This document shows positions 39,923 through 48,268 of a stretch of 64,000 nt of DNA, in pieces (positions within the stretch are counted from its first letter, which is position 1; each line of letters starts with the position of its first letter). Source of the stretch: Amycolatopsis sp. NBRC 101858 (GTDB lineage: Bacteria; Actinomycetota; Actinomycetes; Mycobacteriales; Pseudonocardiaceae); the NCBI RefSeq assembly GCF_030269325.1, contig NZ_BSTD01000004.1, positions 40,558 through 104,557 of the forward strand, given 5' to 3'. The notes beneath the pieces were generated by a model. The model did not search any database. It worked only from the letters and a program-made list of their open reading frames with translations, and was not told where the DNA came from. The translations under genes were made by a program, and so were the position numbers.

Positions 39923-41599
39923 TCAGAGGTCCAGGACGACGTCCTCCCGCGGCCGGGCGCAGCAGACCAGCGCCTCGCCGTCGGCCGGGGGTTCCAGGGG
40001 GTCGGGGTCGTACTCCACCCGGCCCGTGAGCACCGGGGTCACGCACGTGTGGCACACCCCGGTCCGGCACGACCAGCGCGTCGGCACGTCGCACGCCTCC
40101 GCGAACTCCAGGAGGCTCGGGTACTCCTGGCTCCACGGCACCGTGAGCCCGCTGCGCGCGAACGTCACCGCCGGGCCGGTTCCCGCCGCGCCCGCCGGGG
40201 CGTGCGGGGTCTTCCGGACGGCTCCGGTCAGGCCCGGGTTGATCGCGGACACCCCGCCGAACAGTTCACTGTGGACGCGAGCAGCGTCGAAACCCAGTGA
40301 CACCAGGGCCTCCCGCATCGCCGTCATGAACGCGTCCGGGCCGCAGAGGTACGCGGTGGCGTCGGCCGGCAGGTCCCAAGTGGACAAGGTTTCGCGCGTC
40401 AGCCGGCCGCTCTCGGCCGTGTAGTGGACGTGTTCGCGACCGTGGGGCAGGCTCGCCAGCAGCCGGTGCGCCTCGGCCGCGAACGCCTGCTCGGCCGCGG
40501 TGCGGGTGGTGTGCAGCCACCAGACCTCCCGCGTGGTCCGGCGCGCCGCGAGCGCGTGCAGCATCGCCAGCACCGGGGTCACGCCGATGCCCGCGGACAC
40601 CAGCACCACGGGCCGGTCGTCGTCGGCCAGGACGAAGTCGCCGCGGGGTGCCGCCACGTCCACCAGCGCGCCCGCCGTCAGCTTCGCCTGGAGGTAGCTG
40701 CTGACCACGCCGTCGCGCTTGACGCTGATGCGGTACTCCCGGTCCGACGGTGCCGCCGACAGCGAGTAGCTGCGGACCGGCGCGGGGTCCCCGGCGCCGG
40801 GGACGCGCAGGGTGAGGTACTGGCCGGGCTCGGGCCGGGGGAGCGGCGCGCCGTCGTCGGCGGCCAGGTGGATCGACGACACCGCCGGGCTCTCGGGCAC
40901 CACCCGGACGACGCGCAACGGCCGGAAGCCGCGCCACCCCGCCGGTGCGGGAGCGGGCTCCGCGGCGAGCAGATCGCGGAAGGACCCCTGCCAGCCCGGG
41001 CTGAGCGCGGGGATGTCGACGGCCTTGCGGAGCGCGGCGGTTTCGCGGCCCGGCAGGTAGAGGAGCGCGTCGATGTCCGCGACGCTCATCGCGTGGCGGC
41101 CGGTGCGGGTGCGGACGATCTCGTCGCCGGCCTCGACGCGGCCTTCGGTGATGACCCGCAGGTAGAAGCCGGGCCGGTGGTGCGCGACCAGCAGCGACGG
41201 CATCCGCGGCTCGCCCAGGCGCATCCCGACGCGGAAGCACGTGACGCGCGGCTGGGTGACCTCGAACTCGGCCTCGCCGATCCGGTACCGGTCGCCGATG
41301 TGCACCTCGTCGTCGGGGAGGCCGTCGACGGTGAAGTTCTCGCCGAACTGGCCGTCTTCGAGGTCGTCGCGCCCGAGGAACCGCCGCCAGTGCTCGTAGG
41401 ACTGGCGCTGGTAGACGAGCACCGCGCGGTTCTCGCCGCCGTGGCCGCCCAGGTCGCCCTGGCCGTCGCCGTCGACGTTGAGCCGGCGGACCAGCCGCCC
41501 GCCCTCGACGGGGTACTTGAAGATTCCCGTGTGGACGGTCCGCCCCTGCCAGGGCACGTCCTTCGGCATCCCGACGTTCAGTGACACCAAGCGGGCCAT
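39923..41599 (-). CDS. MOSC, ferredoxin reductase and 2Fe-2S fusion
   Basis: A 558-residue three-part oxidoreductase. Residues about 1-215 form a YiiM-like MOSC domain (GKYPVEG-type start IFKYPVEGGRLVRRL, QPRVTCFRVGMRLG) that may bind a molybdenum cofactor. About 225-450 is a flavin/NAD(P) reductase (RSYSLSAAPSDREYRISVKR, GIGVTPVLAM, CGPDAFM). The C-terminus is a plant-type ferredoxin with four cysteines in CRTGVCHTC and LVCCARP. This is a self-contained electron chain from NAD(P)H to the MOSC site; the substrate may be N-hydroxylated compounds. It lies 14 bases after a CGNR regulator gene. Confidence 0.88.
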   Translation of the reverse strand: MARLVSLNVGMPKDVPWQGRTVHTGIFKYPVEGGRLVRRLNVDGDGQGDLGGHGGENRAVLVYQRQSYEHWRRFLGRDDLEDGQFGENFTVDGLPDDEVHIGDRYRIGEAEFEVTQPRVTCFRVGMRLGEPRMPSLLVAHHRPGFYLRVITEGRVEAGDEIVRTRTGRHAMSVADIDALLYLPGRETAALRKAVDIPALSPGWQGSFRDLLAAEPAPAPAGWRGFRPLRVVRVVPESPAVSSIHLAADDGAPLPRPEPGQYLTLRVPGAGDPAPVRSYSLSAAPSDREYRISVKRDGVVSSYLQAKLTAGALVDVAAPRGDFVLADDDRPVVLVSAGIGVTPVLAMLHALAARRTTREVWWLHTTRTAAEQAFAAEAHRLLASLPHGREHVHYTAESGRLTRETLSTWDLPADATAYLCGPDAFMTAMREALVSLGFDAARVHSELFGGVSAINPGLTGAVRKTPHAPAGAAGTGPAVTFARSGLTVPWSQEYPSLLEFAEACDVPTRWSCRTGVCHTCVTPVLTGRVEYDPDPLEPPADGEALVCCARPREDVVLDL

Positions 41600-41613
41600 C
41601 GTGCTCGTCTCCT

Positions 41614-42114
41614 TCAGTCCGCCGCGGTGCGGGAGCGCTGGTAGTGCCGCCGGGCCTTCATGCGGTTGCCGCACACGGCCATCGAACACCAGCGGGCGCT
41701 GTTGGGCTTGCTGTGGTCGATCAGGAACAGCCGGCACTCCGGGTTGGCGCACGGGCGCAGCCGGCCGGGGCTCGACTTGGCGAGCGCGTCCCACGCGAGC
41801 ACCGCCCGCGCGGCGGCGGACCGCCCGGCCGGGACGTCGAGGACCCACTCGACGCCGTCGTCGCCGAAGGACGCCCGGTAGGTCACGTCGTCGAGGAACC
41901 GCGCGGCCGCGGCGGGCTCGGCCTGGCCGCGGACGATCCCCTGCAGCACGGACCGCGCTTCGAGCACCGCGCGGTGCTCGTCGCCGGTGGCCGGCTGCCC
42001 GTGGTCGGCCAGCCACTCGCGGGCCGCCTGGGCGTCGGCGAGGTCGTCACCAGGGACGCCGTCGCGCACCGGTGTGGTGTTCAGCAGGTCCAGGAGCAGC
42101 ATCTCGTCGGTCAT
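41614..42114 (-). CDS. CGNR zinc-finger regulator (ABATE domain)
   Basis: A 166-residue protein with an N-terminal ABATE domain and a C-terminal CGNR zinc finger: CANPECRLFLIDHSKPNSAR, then WCSMAVCGNRMKARRHY, with four cysteines. CGNR proteins are putative stress regulators that bind DNA. The ATG at 42114 is preferred because GGAGG stands 8 bases upstream; seven codons upstream another ATG overlaps that site. It probably co-regulates the divergent DUF427 operon and the reductase downstream. Confidence 0.88.
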   Translation of the reverse strand: MTDEMLLLDLLNTTPVRDGVPGDDLADAQAAREWLADHGQPATGDEHRAVLEARSVLQGIVRGQAEPAAAARFLDDVTYRASFGDDGVEWVLDVPAGRSAAARAVLAWDALAKSSPGRLRPCANPECRLFLIDHSKPNSARWCSMAVCGNRMKARRHYQRSRTAAD

Positions 42115-42207
42115 CGACCTAACCTCCAAACTCACGCTTGACAGGTTACAGTACCGGTGCTTCCATGTCTAACCATCAAAAAAGTTTAAAAAGGTTAGGA
42201 GGAAGTC
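42115..42207. promoter_or_regulatory. AT-rich divergent promoter with CTAACC/GGTTAG elements
   Basis: This 93-base region is strikingly AT-rich for the window (AAAAAAGTTTAAAAAGG near 42178). CTAACC occurs at 42119-42124 and 42171-42176, and its complement GGTTAG at 42193-42198, close to both ribosome sites. A TTGACA box at 42138-42143 faces the plus strand. The repeated element is the natural candidate for CGNR binding, but the assignment is inferred. Confidence 0.5.
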
Positions 42208-43077
42208 ATGGGACTGGCCTGGCAGCAGGGACCACTGGCGACGCGCGCGGTGGGGCACTTCCTGGTCGAGCAGCCGCTGCCCGAGCGGCTGCTGTTCGCC
42301 GAGCCGCTGCGGCGGCGGATGCGCGTGCGGTTCGGCGGGGAGTGGGTGGCCGACAGCGAGGACGTCGTCCTGCTGCACGAGCCCGGCCGCTACCCGGTGG
42401 CGTACTTCCCGCTCGCCGACGTCCGCGAAGACGTGCTCGTCGCCGAGAACCGGACGACGACGCACCGCGAGCTGGGGCCGACCGACTGGTACGGGGTCCA
42501 GGCCGGGGACGAAAAGGCCCCGCGCGCGGCCTGGCGCTACACCGGCCTCCCGGGCCACGCGGACGTCCTGCGCGACCGCGTCGCCTTCGCCTGGCGGGCG
42601 ATGGACGCGTTCTACGAGGAGGACGAGCGGATCGTCGGCCACGCGGCCGACCCGTACCACCGCATCGACATCCGGCAGACCTCGCGCCACCTCGTCGTGC
42701 GCGACGGCGACCGCGTCGTCGCCGAGACCCGGCGCCCGGTCGTGCTCTACGAATCCGGCTTCGCGCCGCGCTGGTACGTGCCGCGCGAGGACATCGACCT
42801 GAGCGCGCTGACGCCGGTCGAGGGCGAGACCTTCTGCCCGTACAAGGGATTGGCCGGCTACTTCGACATCGGGGCGGGCAAGCGCGCCGCGTGGTCGTAC
42901 GCGGAGGCGTGGCCCGAGGTCGAGCGGGTGTCCGGGTTCGTGTCGTTCGAGCCGGACGTCGTCGACGTGACGCTCGACGGCCGCAAGCTCGCCCTCGAAC
43001 CGGGCCAGACCGTCACCCCGCACGGCATCGACCGCGGCCTGGACCCCGACGAACTCCTTGCCCCGAAGGGAAACTGA
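42208..43077 (+). CDS. Protein with two DUF427 domains
   Basis: A 289-residue protein with two DUF427 repeats. The first is around residues 25-110 (RRRMRVRFGGEWVADSEDVV ... HRELGPTDWYGV) and the second around 155-265 (RHLVVRDGDRVVAETRRPVV, then FCPYKGLAGYFDI). The fold is a small beta-barrel of unknown biochemical role, widespread in actinomycetes. ATG 42208 with a strong AGGAGG site. The first gene of a three-gene operon with an SDR and a VOC protein. Confidence 0.87.
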   Translation: MGLAWQQGPLATRAVGHFLVEQPLPERLLFAEPLRRRMRVRFGGEWVADSEDVVLLHEPGRYPVAYFPLADVREDVLVAENRTTTHRELGPTDWYGVQAGDEKAPRAAWRYTGLPGHADVLRDRVAFAWRAMDAFYEEDERIVGHAADPYHRIDIRQTSRHLVVRDGDRVVAETRRPVVLYESGFAPRWYVPREDIDLSALTPVEGETFCPYKGLAGYFDIGAGKRAAWSYAEAWPEVERVSGFVSFEPDVVDVTLDGRKLALEPGQTVTPHGIDRGLDPDELLAPKGN

Positions 43078-43078
43078 G

Positions 43079-43792
43079 ATGACTTCGCTCAAGGATCGCC
43101 GCGTGCTCGTCGTCGGCCGCGGCAGCGGCATCGCCCGCGCGGTGACGCTCGCGGCCCGGGCGGCCGGAGCCACGGTCGTGGTCGCCGGGCGCGACGCGGA
43201 CGCGTTGGCCCGGGCCTACGACGACCCGGACGTCACGGCGGCCGCCGTCGACCTGACCGACGAAGCCTCCGTCGCCGCGCTGGCCGAGCGCCTCGGCCGG
43301 GTTGACCACGTCGTCTCGACGGCGTCGGCCCGGGCCCGCGGCACCGTGGGCGAACTGGCCCACGACGTCGTGCTCCGGTCGTTCGACGTCAAGGTCCTCG
43401 GCCCGCTGCTGCTGGCGAAGCACTTCGCGCCCCGCATGCCCGAGGACGGCTCGTTCGTGTTCTTCTCGGGATCGTCGGCACGCAAGCCCGCCGCCGGCAT
43501 GCTCGCCGTCGGGGCGACGAACGCCGCGGTGGACGCGCTGACCCGGGGCCTCGCGGTGGAGCTGGCGCCGATCCGGGTGAACGCGGTCTCGCCGGGCACG
43601 ATCGACACCGGGGCCTACGACGCCCTCGGAGACGAGAAGAAGGCGGCGTTGTTCGCCGCCCGCGCGGCCACCAGCCCGGCGCGGCGCGTAGGACGTCCTG
43701 AGGAGATCGCCGAAGCCGTCGTCTTCGCGCTCGGCAGCAGCTTCCTGACCGGTGTCTCGCTCGGCGTCGACGGGGGTGAACCCCTTGTCTGA
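43079..43792 (+). CDS. SDR-fold protein lacking the catalytic Tyr
   Basis: A 237-residue short-chain dehydrogenase-type protein. The cofactor loop VVGRGSGIARAV and the late RVNAVSPGTIDTG are clear. Where YxxxK is expected the sequence reads PAAGMLAVGATNAAVDAL, with neither Tyr nor Lys. Similar Tyr-less SDRs are common in actinomycetes. It is therefore either catalytically different or a binding protein. The ATG is 1 base after the DUF427 stop, indicating coupling. Confidence 0.82.
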   Translation: MTSLKDRRVLVVGRGSGIARAVTLAARAAGATVVVAGRDADALARAYDDPDVTAAAVDLTDEASVAALAERLGRVDHVVSTASARARGTVGELAHDVVLRSFDVKVLGPLLLAKHFAPRMPEDGSFVFFSGSSARKPAAGMLAVGATNAAVDALTRGLAVELAPIRVNAVSPGTIDTGAYDALGDEKKAALFAARAATSPARRVGRPEEIAEAVVFALGSSFLTGVSLGVDGGEPLV

Positions 43793-44216
43793 GTTCAGCT
43801 TGGAGGTCCTGACGCTCCCCGTCGCCGACGTCGACCGGGCCGTCCGGTTCTACACCGAGAACGTCGGCTTCACCCTGGACGTCGACTACGCGCCGCACGA
43901 CGGCTTCCGGGTCGTCCAGCTGACGCCACCCGGGTCGGCGGCGTCGATCCAGCTCGGGGTCGGCCTGACCGGCGCGGCCCCGGGCTCGGCGCGGGACCAC
44001 TACCTGGTGGTCGCCGACATCGAGGCGGCCCACGGGGAACTGGCCGGGCGCGGCGTGCCGGTGAGCGCGGTGCGGCACAAGAAGTCCGTGGACTGGCAAG
44101 GCGACTTCGCGCCGGGCGCCGACCCGGACCGGCGTGACTACGCGAGCTTCTTCGACTTCGCCGACCCGGACGGCAACACGTGGATCGTCCAGGAGCGCGG
44201 TCACACGGCGCGGTAG
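43776..44216 (+). CDS. VOC (glyoxalase/bleomycin resistance) protein
   Basis: A 146-residue vicinal-oxygen-chelate protein (LEVLTLPVADVDRAVRFYTE, DYASFFDFADPDGNTWIVQE). The final E in WIVQE is a usual metal ligand. The GTG at 43776 overlaps the SDR gene by 17 bases; a TTG at 43785 is possible. As the last gene of the DUF427-SDR-VOC operon it may detoxify or isomerise a small metabolite. Its final 16 bases overlap the convergent glycosidase gene. Confidence 0.85.
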   Translation: MNPLSEFSLEVLTLPVADVDRAVRFYTENVGFTLDVDYAPHDGFRVVQLTPPGSAASIQLGVGLTGAAPGSARDHYLVVADIEAAHGELAGRGVPVSAVRHKKSVDWQGDFAPGADPDRRDYASFFDFADPDGNTWIVQERGHTAR

Positions 44217-44998
44217 GCGACGCCGCTCGCGTTGGGTGTCGTCCCGGAGTAGAGGCCGGTCGGGGACGTCGACGTCGACAGCGAGAACCACGCGTACCGC
44301 TCCACGAACGACTGCCCTTCGAGCATCGCGGTGGACCGCTGCACGAAGTCGACCTGCTGCGCCGACGACGGGTAGCGCGGGCTGGACCCCGAAAAGTCGA
44401 TGAGCGCGTACTCGGTCAGCCAGATCGGGAGGTGGTAGCGGTCGTGGACCTTCTGCAGGTACGACTGCAGCTGCCCGGAGGCGGCGCTGGAGAAGTCACC
44501 GCCGTACCAGTGCAGCGGGATGAAGTCGACGCGGTAGCCGCGCGCCGCGGCGCCGCTCATGAACCGGTCCAGCCATCCGCCCGCGACGTCGCCGCCGTAG
44601 GCCACGGCCGGTGCGCCGAGCCGCAGCCCGGTGGACTGCAGCCGCGGCCAGAGGTCCAGCGCGGTCTCGACGGGCATGCTCGCCTGGCCCGCCAGGTCCG
44701 GCTCGTTGAAGGCCAGCAGCGTGCGGCCGTTCGCCTTGGCCCGGTCGAGCTGGTCCTGCGTCACGGAGTCCCGGCCCCAGATCATCGGCACGAACTCGGT
44801 GCCGCTCGGCACCGCGATGCCCTGGGGGTCGGCGGCCCAGGTGTAGAACCACTTCGCCCCGACGTCCTTCAGCGCGGTCGCGGCCCCGGAGTAGGGGTTG
44901 GCGCTGACACCCTTCTTGGCGCTCGCCCCGGCGGCGGGCGCGGCGAGGCCGCCGAGAGCGAGGAGAACGACGGCCACGACGGCGAGCATTTTCTTCAC
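44201..44998 (-). CDS. Secreted GH128-type (Asl1-like) glycoside hydrolase
   Basis: A 265-residue secreted enzyme. The signal peptide reads KKMLAVVAVVLLALGGLAAP AGA in outline, cleaved near residue 28. The TIM-barrel domain carries LLAFNEPDLAGQ (acid/base E) and LPIWLTEYALIDF (nucleophile E), the Asl1/GH128 pattern of beta-1,3-glucanases. I use the GTG at 44998 with GAGGAG upstream rather than a longer frame without a signal peptide. Fungal-wall beta-glucan is the likely target. Single gene. Confidence 0.87.
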   Translation of the reverse strand: MKKMLAVVAVVLLALGGLAAPAAGASAKKGVSANPYSGAATALKDVGAKWFYTWAADPQGIAVPSGTEFVPMIWGRDSVTQDQLDRAKANGRTLLAFNEPDLAGQASMPVETALDLWPRLQSTGLRLGAPAVAYGGDVAGGWLDRFMSGAAARGYRVDFIPLHWYGGDFSSAASGQLQSYLQKVHDRYHLPIWLTEYALIDFSGSSPRYPSSAQQVDFVQRSTAMLEGQSFVERYAWFSLSTSTSPTGLYSGTTPNASGVAYRAV

Positions 44999-45116
44999 GA
45001 GCCGCTCCTCGGTGAATGTCACGCTGGTCCGTGTCCGGCGTAACGCACCACCGAGGCTCGCGGCAAGATCGCGGCGACGCCGAGGGCGCGAACAGGAACC
45101 GTCCGTGCCCGTGCGG

Positions 45117-46046
45117 TCAGGCGACGGGGAACGTGGTGCCGATGCCCATGCCGGTGATCCACTCCGGGACCGGCTCGTAGCTGGTCCACGCGAGGGGTGC
45201 CCCGGCGGCGACCTGGCCGATGAGCCAGCAGCGCACCTCGTGGCCGCCGCTGCCCGCCATCGTCTCGAGCGTCTCGTGGCCCAGGTCGGCCACCGATCCC
45301 GCGTCATCGGCGGCCAGGCGGTCGAGGAACCACCGGTCCCACTCCGTGTTCACGCGGGCGCCCGGGTCGCCGCCCATGGCGCGGACGCGGGGTTCGCGGG
45401 CCGCCGCGAACGCGCGGACATCCGAACGCCCGTGGATCAGCGACTCCCGGCGTTCGCCCGCCACCTCGCGCGGGTCGTTCGACGGCAGCCAGTGCGACAG
45501 CCCGCCGCTCGCCGCCACCAGGACCCGGCCGGGGAAGCTCGCCGACCGCAGCGCCGCCCCGAGCGCCTGCCCCAGCGCGACGCACCGCTCCAGCGTGGGC
45601 AGCGGCGGCGCGGCCGTGTTGACGACGACCGGGACCATCGGCAGCCCGGTGCCGCCGGTCAGCATCTCGTAGGTCTGCACGATGCCGTGGTCGACGGTGA
45701 GGGAGTACGACAGCGACACGTCGAAGCCCGCCGTCGTCAGTCCGTTGTGGACCGACCACGCCAGCTCCCCGGCGACCGGCAGCGGGCCTTCGGTGCTGCC
45801 GAAGTCGCCGAACCCCACCGCGTGCTCGACGCCCAGGACGAACGGCGGCATCACGTCGTAGAAGTTGCCGTGGAAGTGGTCCGGCCCGATCACGACGACC
45901 GCGTCCGGGGCGAGGGCCTCGACCGCGCGGCGGGCCCGGTCGGCGTCGGCGAGGAACTTCGCGCCCGGCCCGCCCTCGGACGGCGGCGGCAGCAGCGTCG
46001 CGAACGGGCTGTGGGACATGCCGGCGAACCCGGCGATCTCGGCCAT
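45117..46046 (-). CDS. LigB-superfamily extradiol dioxygenase, MhpB-like
   Basis: A 309-residue class III extradiol dioxygenase similar to 2,3-dihydroxyphenylpropionate 1,2-dioxygenase (MhpB). Expected features are the N-terminal GMSHSPFATLL with the iron-ligand His, GPDHFHGNFYD with the second region, and SGGLSHW. It should open a substituted catechol ring. The ATG at 46046 shares a base with the hydrolase stop, so ring cleavage and hydrolysis are coupled. The last gene of an operon read toward the left from the IclR divergent promoter. Confidence 0.87.
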   Translation of the reverse strand: MAEIAGFAGMSHSPFATLLPPPSEGGPGAKFLADADRARRAVEALAPDAVVVIGPDHFHGNFYDVMPPFVLGVEHAVGFGDFGSTEGPLPVAGELAWSVHNGLTTAGFDVSLSYSLTVDHGIVQTYEMLTGGTGLPMVPVVVNTAAPPLPTLERCVALGQALGAALRSASFPGRVLVAASGGLSHWLPSNDPREVAGERRESLIHGRSDVRAFAAAREPRVRAMGGDPGARVNTEWDRWFLDRLAADDAGSVADLGHETLETMAGSGGHEVRCWLIGQVAAGAPLAWTSYEPVPEWITGMGIGTTFPVA

Positions 46047-46939
46047 CAGGACGGATCCTCTCCGGTCAGCAGCCAGGTGCGGTGGACGTCGAGGAACTCG
46101 GCGACCTTCTCCCACTGCGGCCAGTGCCCGGCGTCGTCGATGACGTGCAGCCGCGCGTCGGGCAGCCAGCCGAGCAGCAGCTCGGCCTCGTCGAGCCCGC
46201 CGGTGGGGTCGTGGCTGGTCCACAGCAGCAGCGTCGGCGCCTTCACCCGCGACACCCAGGACGGGTCCCACGCGAAGTCCTTGCGCACCTCGGGGTCCTG
46301 CAGCACCAGGGTGTTCGTGATCGCCCGGACGAACCCGGGCCGGGAGTAGACCCGGCGGCGCAGGTTCACCAGCTCGTCGGTGACCATCTCCTTGTGGTGG
46401 AACAGGAACTCGACGCGGCGGCGCACGGTCTCGTCGCTCGGGTCGAGCACCGCCGCCATCGTGCTGTCGCGCATCCGCGCCATCACTTCGGGTTTGTTGG
46501 CGATGTTGCCGGGCGTGTTGAGCACGAGTTTGTCGACCCGGTCCGGGTGGTGGGCGGCGGTCCAGGCGACCACCCAGCCGCCGAGCGACTCGCCCGAGAG
46601 GTGGGCCCGCCCGATGCCGAGAGTGTCCAAAAGGGACACGAGGTGCGCGGACAGGACGTCGATCGTGTACGGCCGGTCGGGCAGGTCCGACCAGCCGTGG
46701 CCGACCATGTCGTAGGCCGTGACGCGGAAGTCGCGGGCGAGGCCGGCCAGGTCGCGGGCGTAGGCCTCGAGGTGCCCGCCGGTCCCGTGCAGCAGGACCA
46801 GGTCGGGCCCGGTGCCCGCCTGCAGCACCCGCGTCCGCACGGGACGTCCGTCGAGCGGGACGTCGACGTGGCGCAGGGTGTGGTCGAGCTCGCCCAGCTC
46901 GCCCCAGATGCCGACGTGGTCGGGGATCGGCTCGGTCAC
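46046..46939 (-). CDS. Meta-cleavage product hydrolase, MhpC-like
   Basis: A 297-residue alpha/beta hydrolase with LLHGTGGHLEAYARDL (oxyanion loop), nucleophile SGESLGGWV, an acid in WTSHDPTGGLD and the His in DDAGHWPQWE. It resembles carbon-carbon bond hydrolases acting on meta-cleavage products, consistent with the MhpB-like partner directly downstream. The GTG start at 46939 overlaps the cupin stop (GTGA) and has GGGAGG upstream. Exact substrate unknown. Confidence 0.88.
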   Translation of the reverse strand: MTEPIPDHVGIWGELGELDHTLRHVDVPLDGRPVRTRVLQAGTGPDLVLLHGTGGHLEAYARDLAGLARDFRVTAYDMVGHGWSDLPDRPYTIDVLSAHLVSLLDTLGIGRAHLSGESLGGWVVAWTAAHHPDRVDKLVLNTPGNIANKPEVMARMRDSTMAAVLDPSDETVRRRVEFLFHHKEMVTDELVNLRRRVYSRPGFVRAITNTLVLQDPEVRKDFAWDPSWVSRVKAPTLLLWTSHDPTGGLDEAELLLGWLPDARLHVIDDAGHWPQWEKVAEFLDVHRTWLLTGEDPS

Positions 46940-47442
46940 TGGTCCTCCCGGTGGTCGAAGCGGGCGCGGGCTTCGGCGAGGGTCGCCATCCCCGCGCTTT
47001 GGCGGCGGTTCAGCCCGAGCGGGCCGAGCAGCCGCGAGTTCTCGATGGTGAGGAACTCGACCGGGTGCTCGGCCGAGTCGTTGTGGTGGCGGTGCCAGGT
47101 CCACGGCGGGGTGTAGACGAACGACCCGGTCGTCCAGCCGACGGTCTCGTCCTCGATCTCGCTGTGGCCGTCGCCGGTCAGGACGAAGTGGACGGTCTCG
47201 TGGTGGTGGCGCTGCATGTCCGAGCTCTCCCCGGCCGGGATGACCTGCCGGAAGAGCTCGAACGTCGCGGTCGGCAGCGTGCCGGCGATCCGCAGCGACG
47301 TCGGGTTCGGGACGGCGCCCGGCGGGATCTCCTCGAGGTCGCCGTCGTGCACGACCAGGGGCCGCCTGCCGTCGGGGCGGACGGCGTGGCTGATGCTCGC
47401 GAGGAAGTCGGTCATGGTGAAGCCGGGGCCGGTCGTGGTCAT
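46936..47442 (-). CDS. Cupin-domain protein
   Basis: A 168-residue single-cupin protein. The motif 1 region is DMQRHHHETVHFVLTGDGHS and motif 2 is YTPPWTWHRHHND, giving several His/Glu metal ligands. The arrangement resembles gentisate-dioxygenase-like cupins, though it is half the length of a two-cupin enzyme. The ATG is at 47442 after GGAAGG. It lies between an SDR and the hydrolase; a dioxygenase or isomerase role is possible. Confidence 0.82.
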   Translation of the reverse strand: MTTTGPGFTMTDFLASISHAVRPDGRRPLVVHDGDLEEIPPGAVPNPTSLRIAGTLPTATFELFRQVIPAGESSDMQRHHHETVHFVLTGDGHSEIEDETVGWTTGSFVYTPPWTWHRHHNDSAEHPVEFLTIENSRLLGPLGLNRRQSAGMATLAEARARFDHREDQ

Positions 47443-47455
47443 GGGCACCTTCCGT

Positions 47456-48247
47456 TCAGGCGGGACATTCCGTGCGGCCGCCGTCGACGGTGAGCACGGT
47501 TCCGTTGACATAGCCTGCTTCGGGCGAGGCCAGGAACGCCACCGCGGCTGCGACCTCGCGCGGCGCGGCGGCCCGCCCGGCCGGGATGGCGGCCAGGTCC
47601 TCGGCCATCGCGGTCGCGACGTCGACGCCCGCCGCGCCCGCCCGGCTGCGCACGATCTCCAGGCGTCGCGCGGTGAGCGTGGCGCCGACCGCGACGCAGT
47701 TGACCGTCACACCGCGGTCGGCGTACTCGAGGGCGGCCAGCTTCGCCGCCGACGTCGTCGCCGAGCGCAGCACCGTCGAGGCGGCGAGCTCCGGCTGCGG
47801 CTGGCGCACCGCCGTCGAGCTGATCACGACGACCCGGCCGAACCCGCGTTCGGCCATCGCGGGCAGCGCGGCGCGCAGGAGGGACAGCGGGCCGAGGACC
47901 AGCAGGTCGAGGTCGTGGTGCCACTGCTCGGCCGGGACGTCGAACACGCGGCCGGGTGCGGGTCCGCCGGCGTTGGCCACGACGACGTCGAGGGAGCCGT
48001 ACCACTCGTGGACCCGGGTCACCGCGGCCGCCGCCGCGGCCGGGTCGGCGAGGTCGCAGACGACGTGCCGGACGTCGTCGCCGAGCGTCGACGCGGTTGC
48101 GGCCAGGGTGGACTCCGTGCGGCCGGCGAGGACCACGCGGTGCCCGGCCGCCAGCAGTGCGGCCGCGCAGGCCGAGCCGATGCCACCGGCACCGCCCCCG
48201 ACGAGCGCGACGCGGCGGCGTTTCGGATGAGACTGGTTGCTCTCCAT
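47456..48247 (-). CDS. SDR-family protein without canonical YxxxK
   Basis: A 263-residue SDR with GGGAGGIGSACA (cofactor loop), VANAGG and the C-terminal GYVNGTVLTVDGG. In the active-site helix ISSTAVRQPQPELAASTVLR the Ser is kept, but no Tyr stands before the Lys of SAAKLAAL. The family is related to FabG-like proteins that have lost the Tyr. It is the first gene of the leftward operon, starting at ATG 48247, 21 bases from the divergent IclR start. Confidence 0.83.
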   Translation of the reverse strand: MESNQSHPKRRRVALVGGGAGGIGSACAAALLAAGHRVVLAGRTESTLAATASTLGDDVRHVVCDLADPAAAAAAVTRVHEWYGSLDVVVANAGGPAPGRVFDVPAEQWHHDLDLLVLGPLSLLRAALPAMAERGFGRVVVISSTAVRQPQPELAASTVLRSATTSAAKLAALEYADRGVTVNCVAVGATLTARRLEIVRSRAGAAGVDVATAMAEDLAAIPAGRAAAPREVAAAVAFLASPEAGYVNGTVLTVDGGRTECPA

Positions 48248-48248
48248 G

Positions 48249-48261
48249 ATGTGACCTACAT
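48249..48261. promoter_or_regulatory. Candidate IclR operator in a 21-base divergent gap
   Basis: ATGTGACCTACAT, with ATGT/ACAT arms about a 5-base centre, fills most of the gap between the SDR start (48247) and iclR start (48269). With so little room, at least one promoter must lie inside the opposite gene. A regulator bound here would block both start codons. Confidence 0.45.
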
Positions 48262-48268
48262 TCGGGCC

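Noticed and set aside
42115..42207. AT-rich stretch as horizontally acquired DNA
   Set aside because: It is a 93-base divergent promoter; flanking genes have normal composition.
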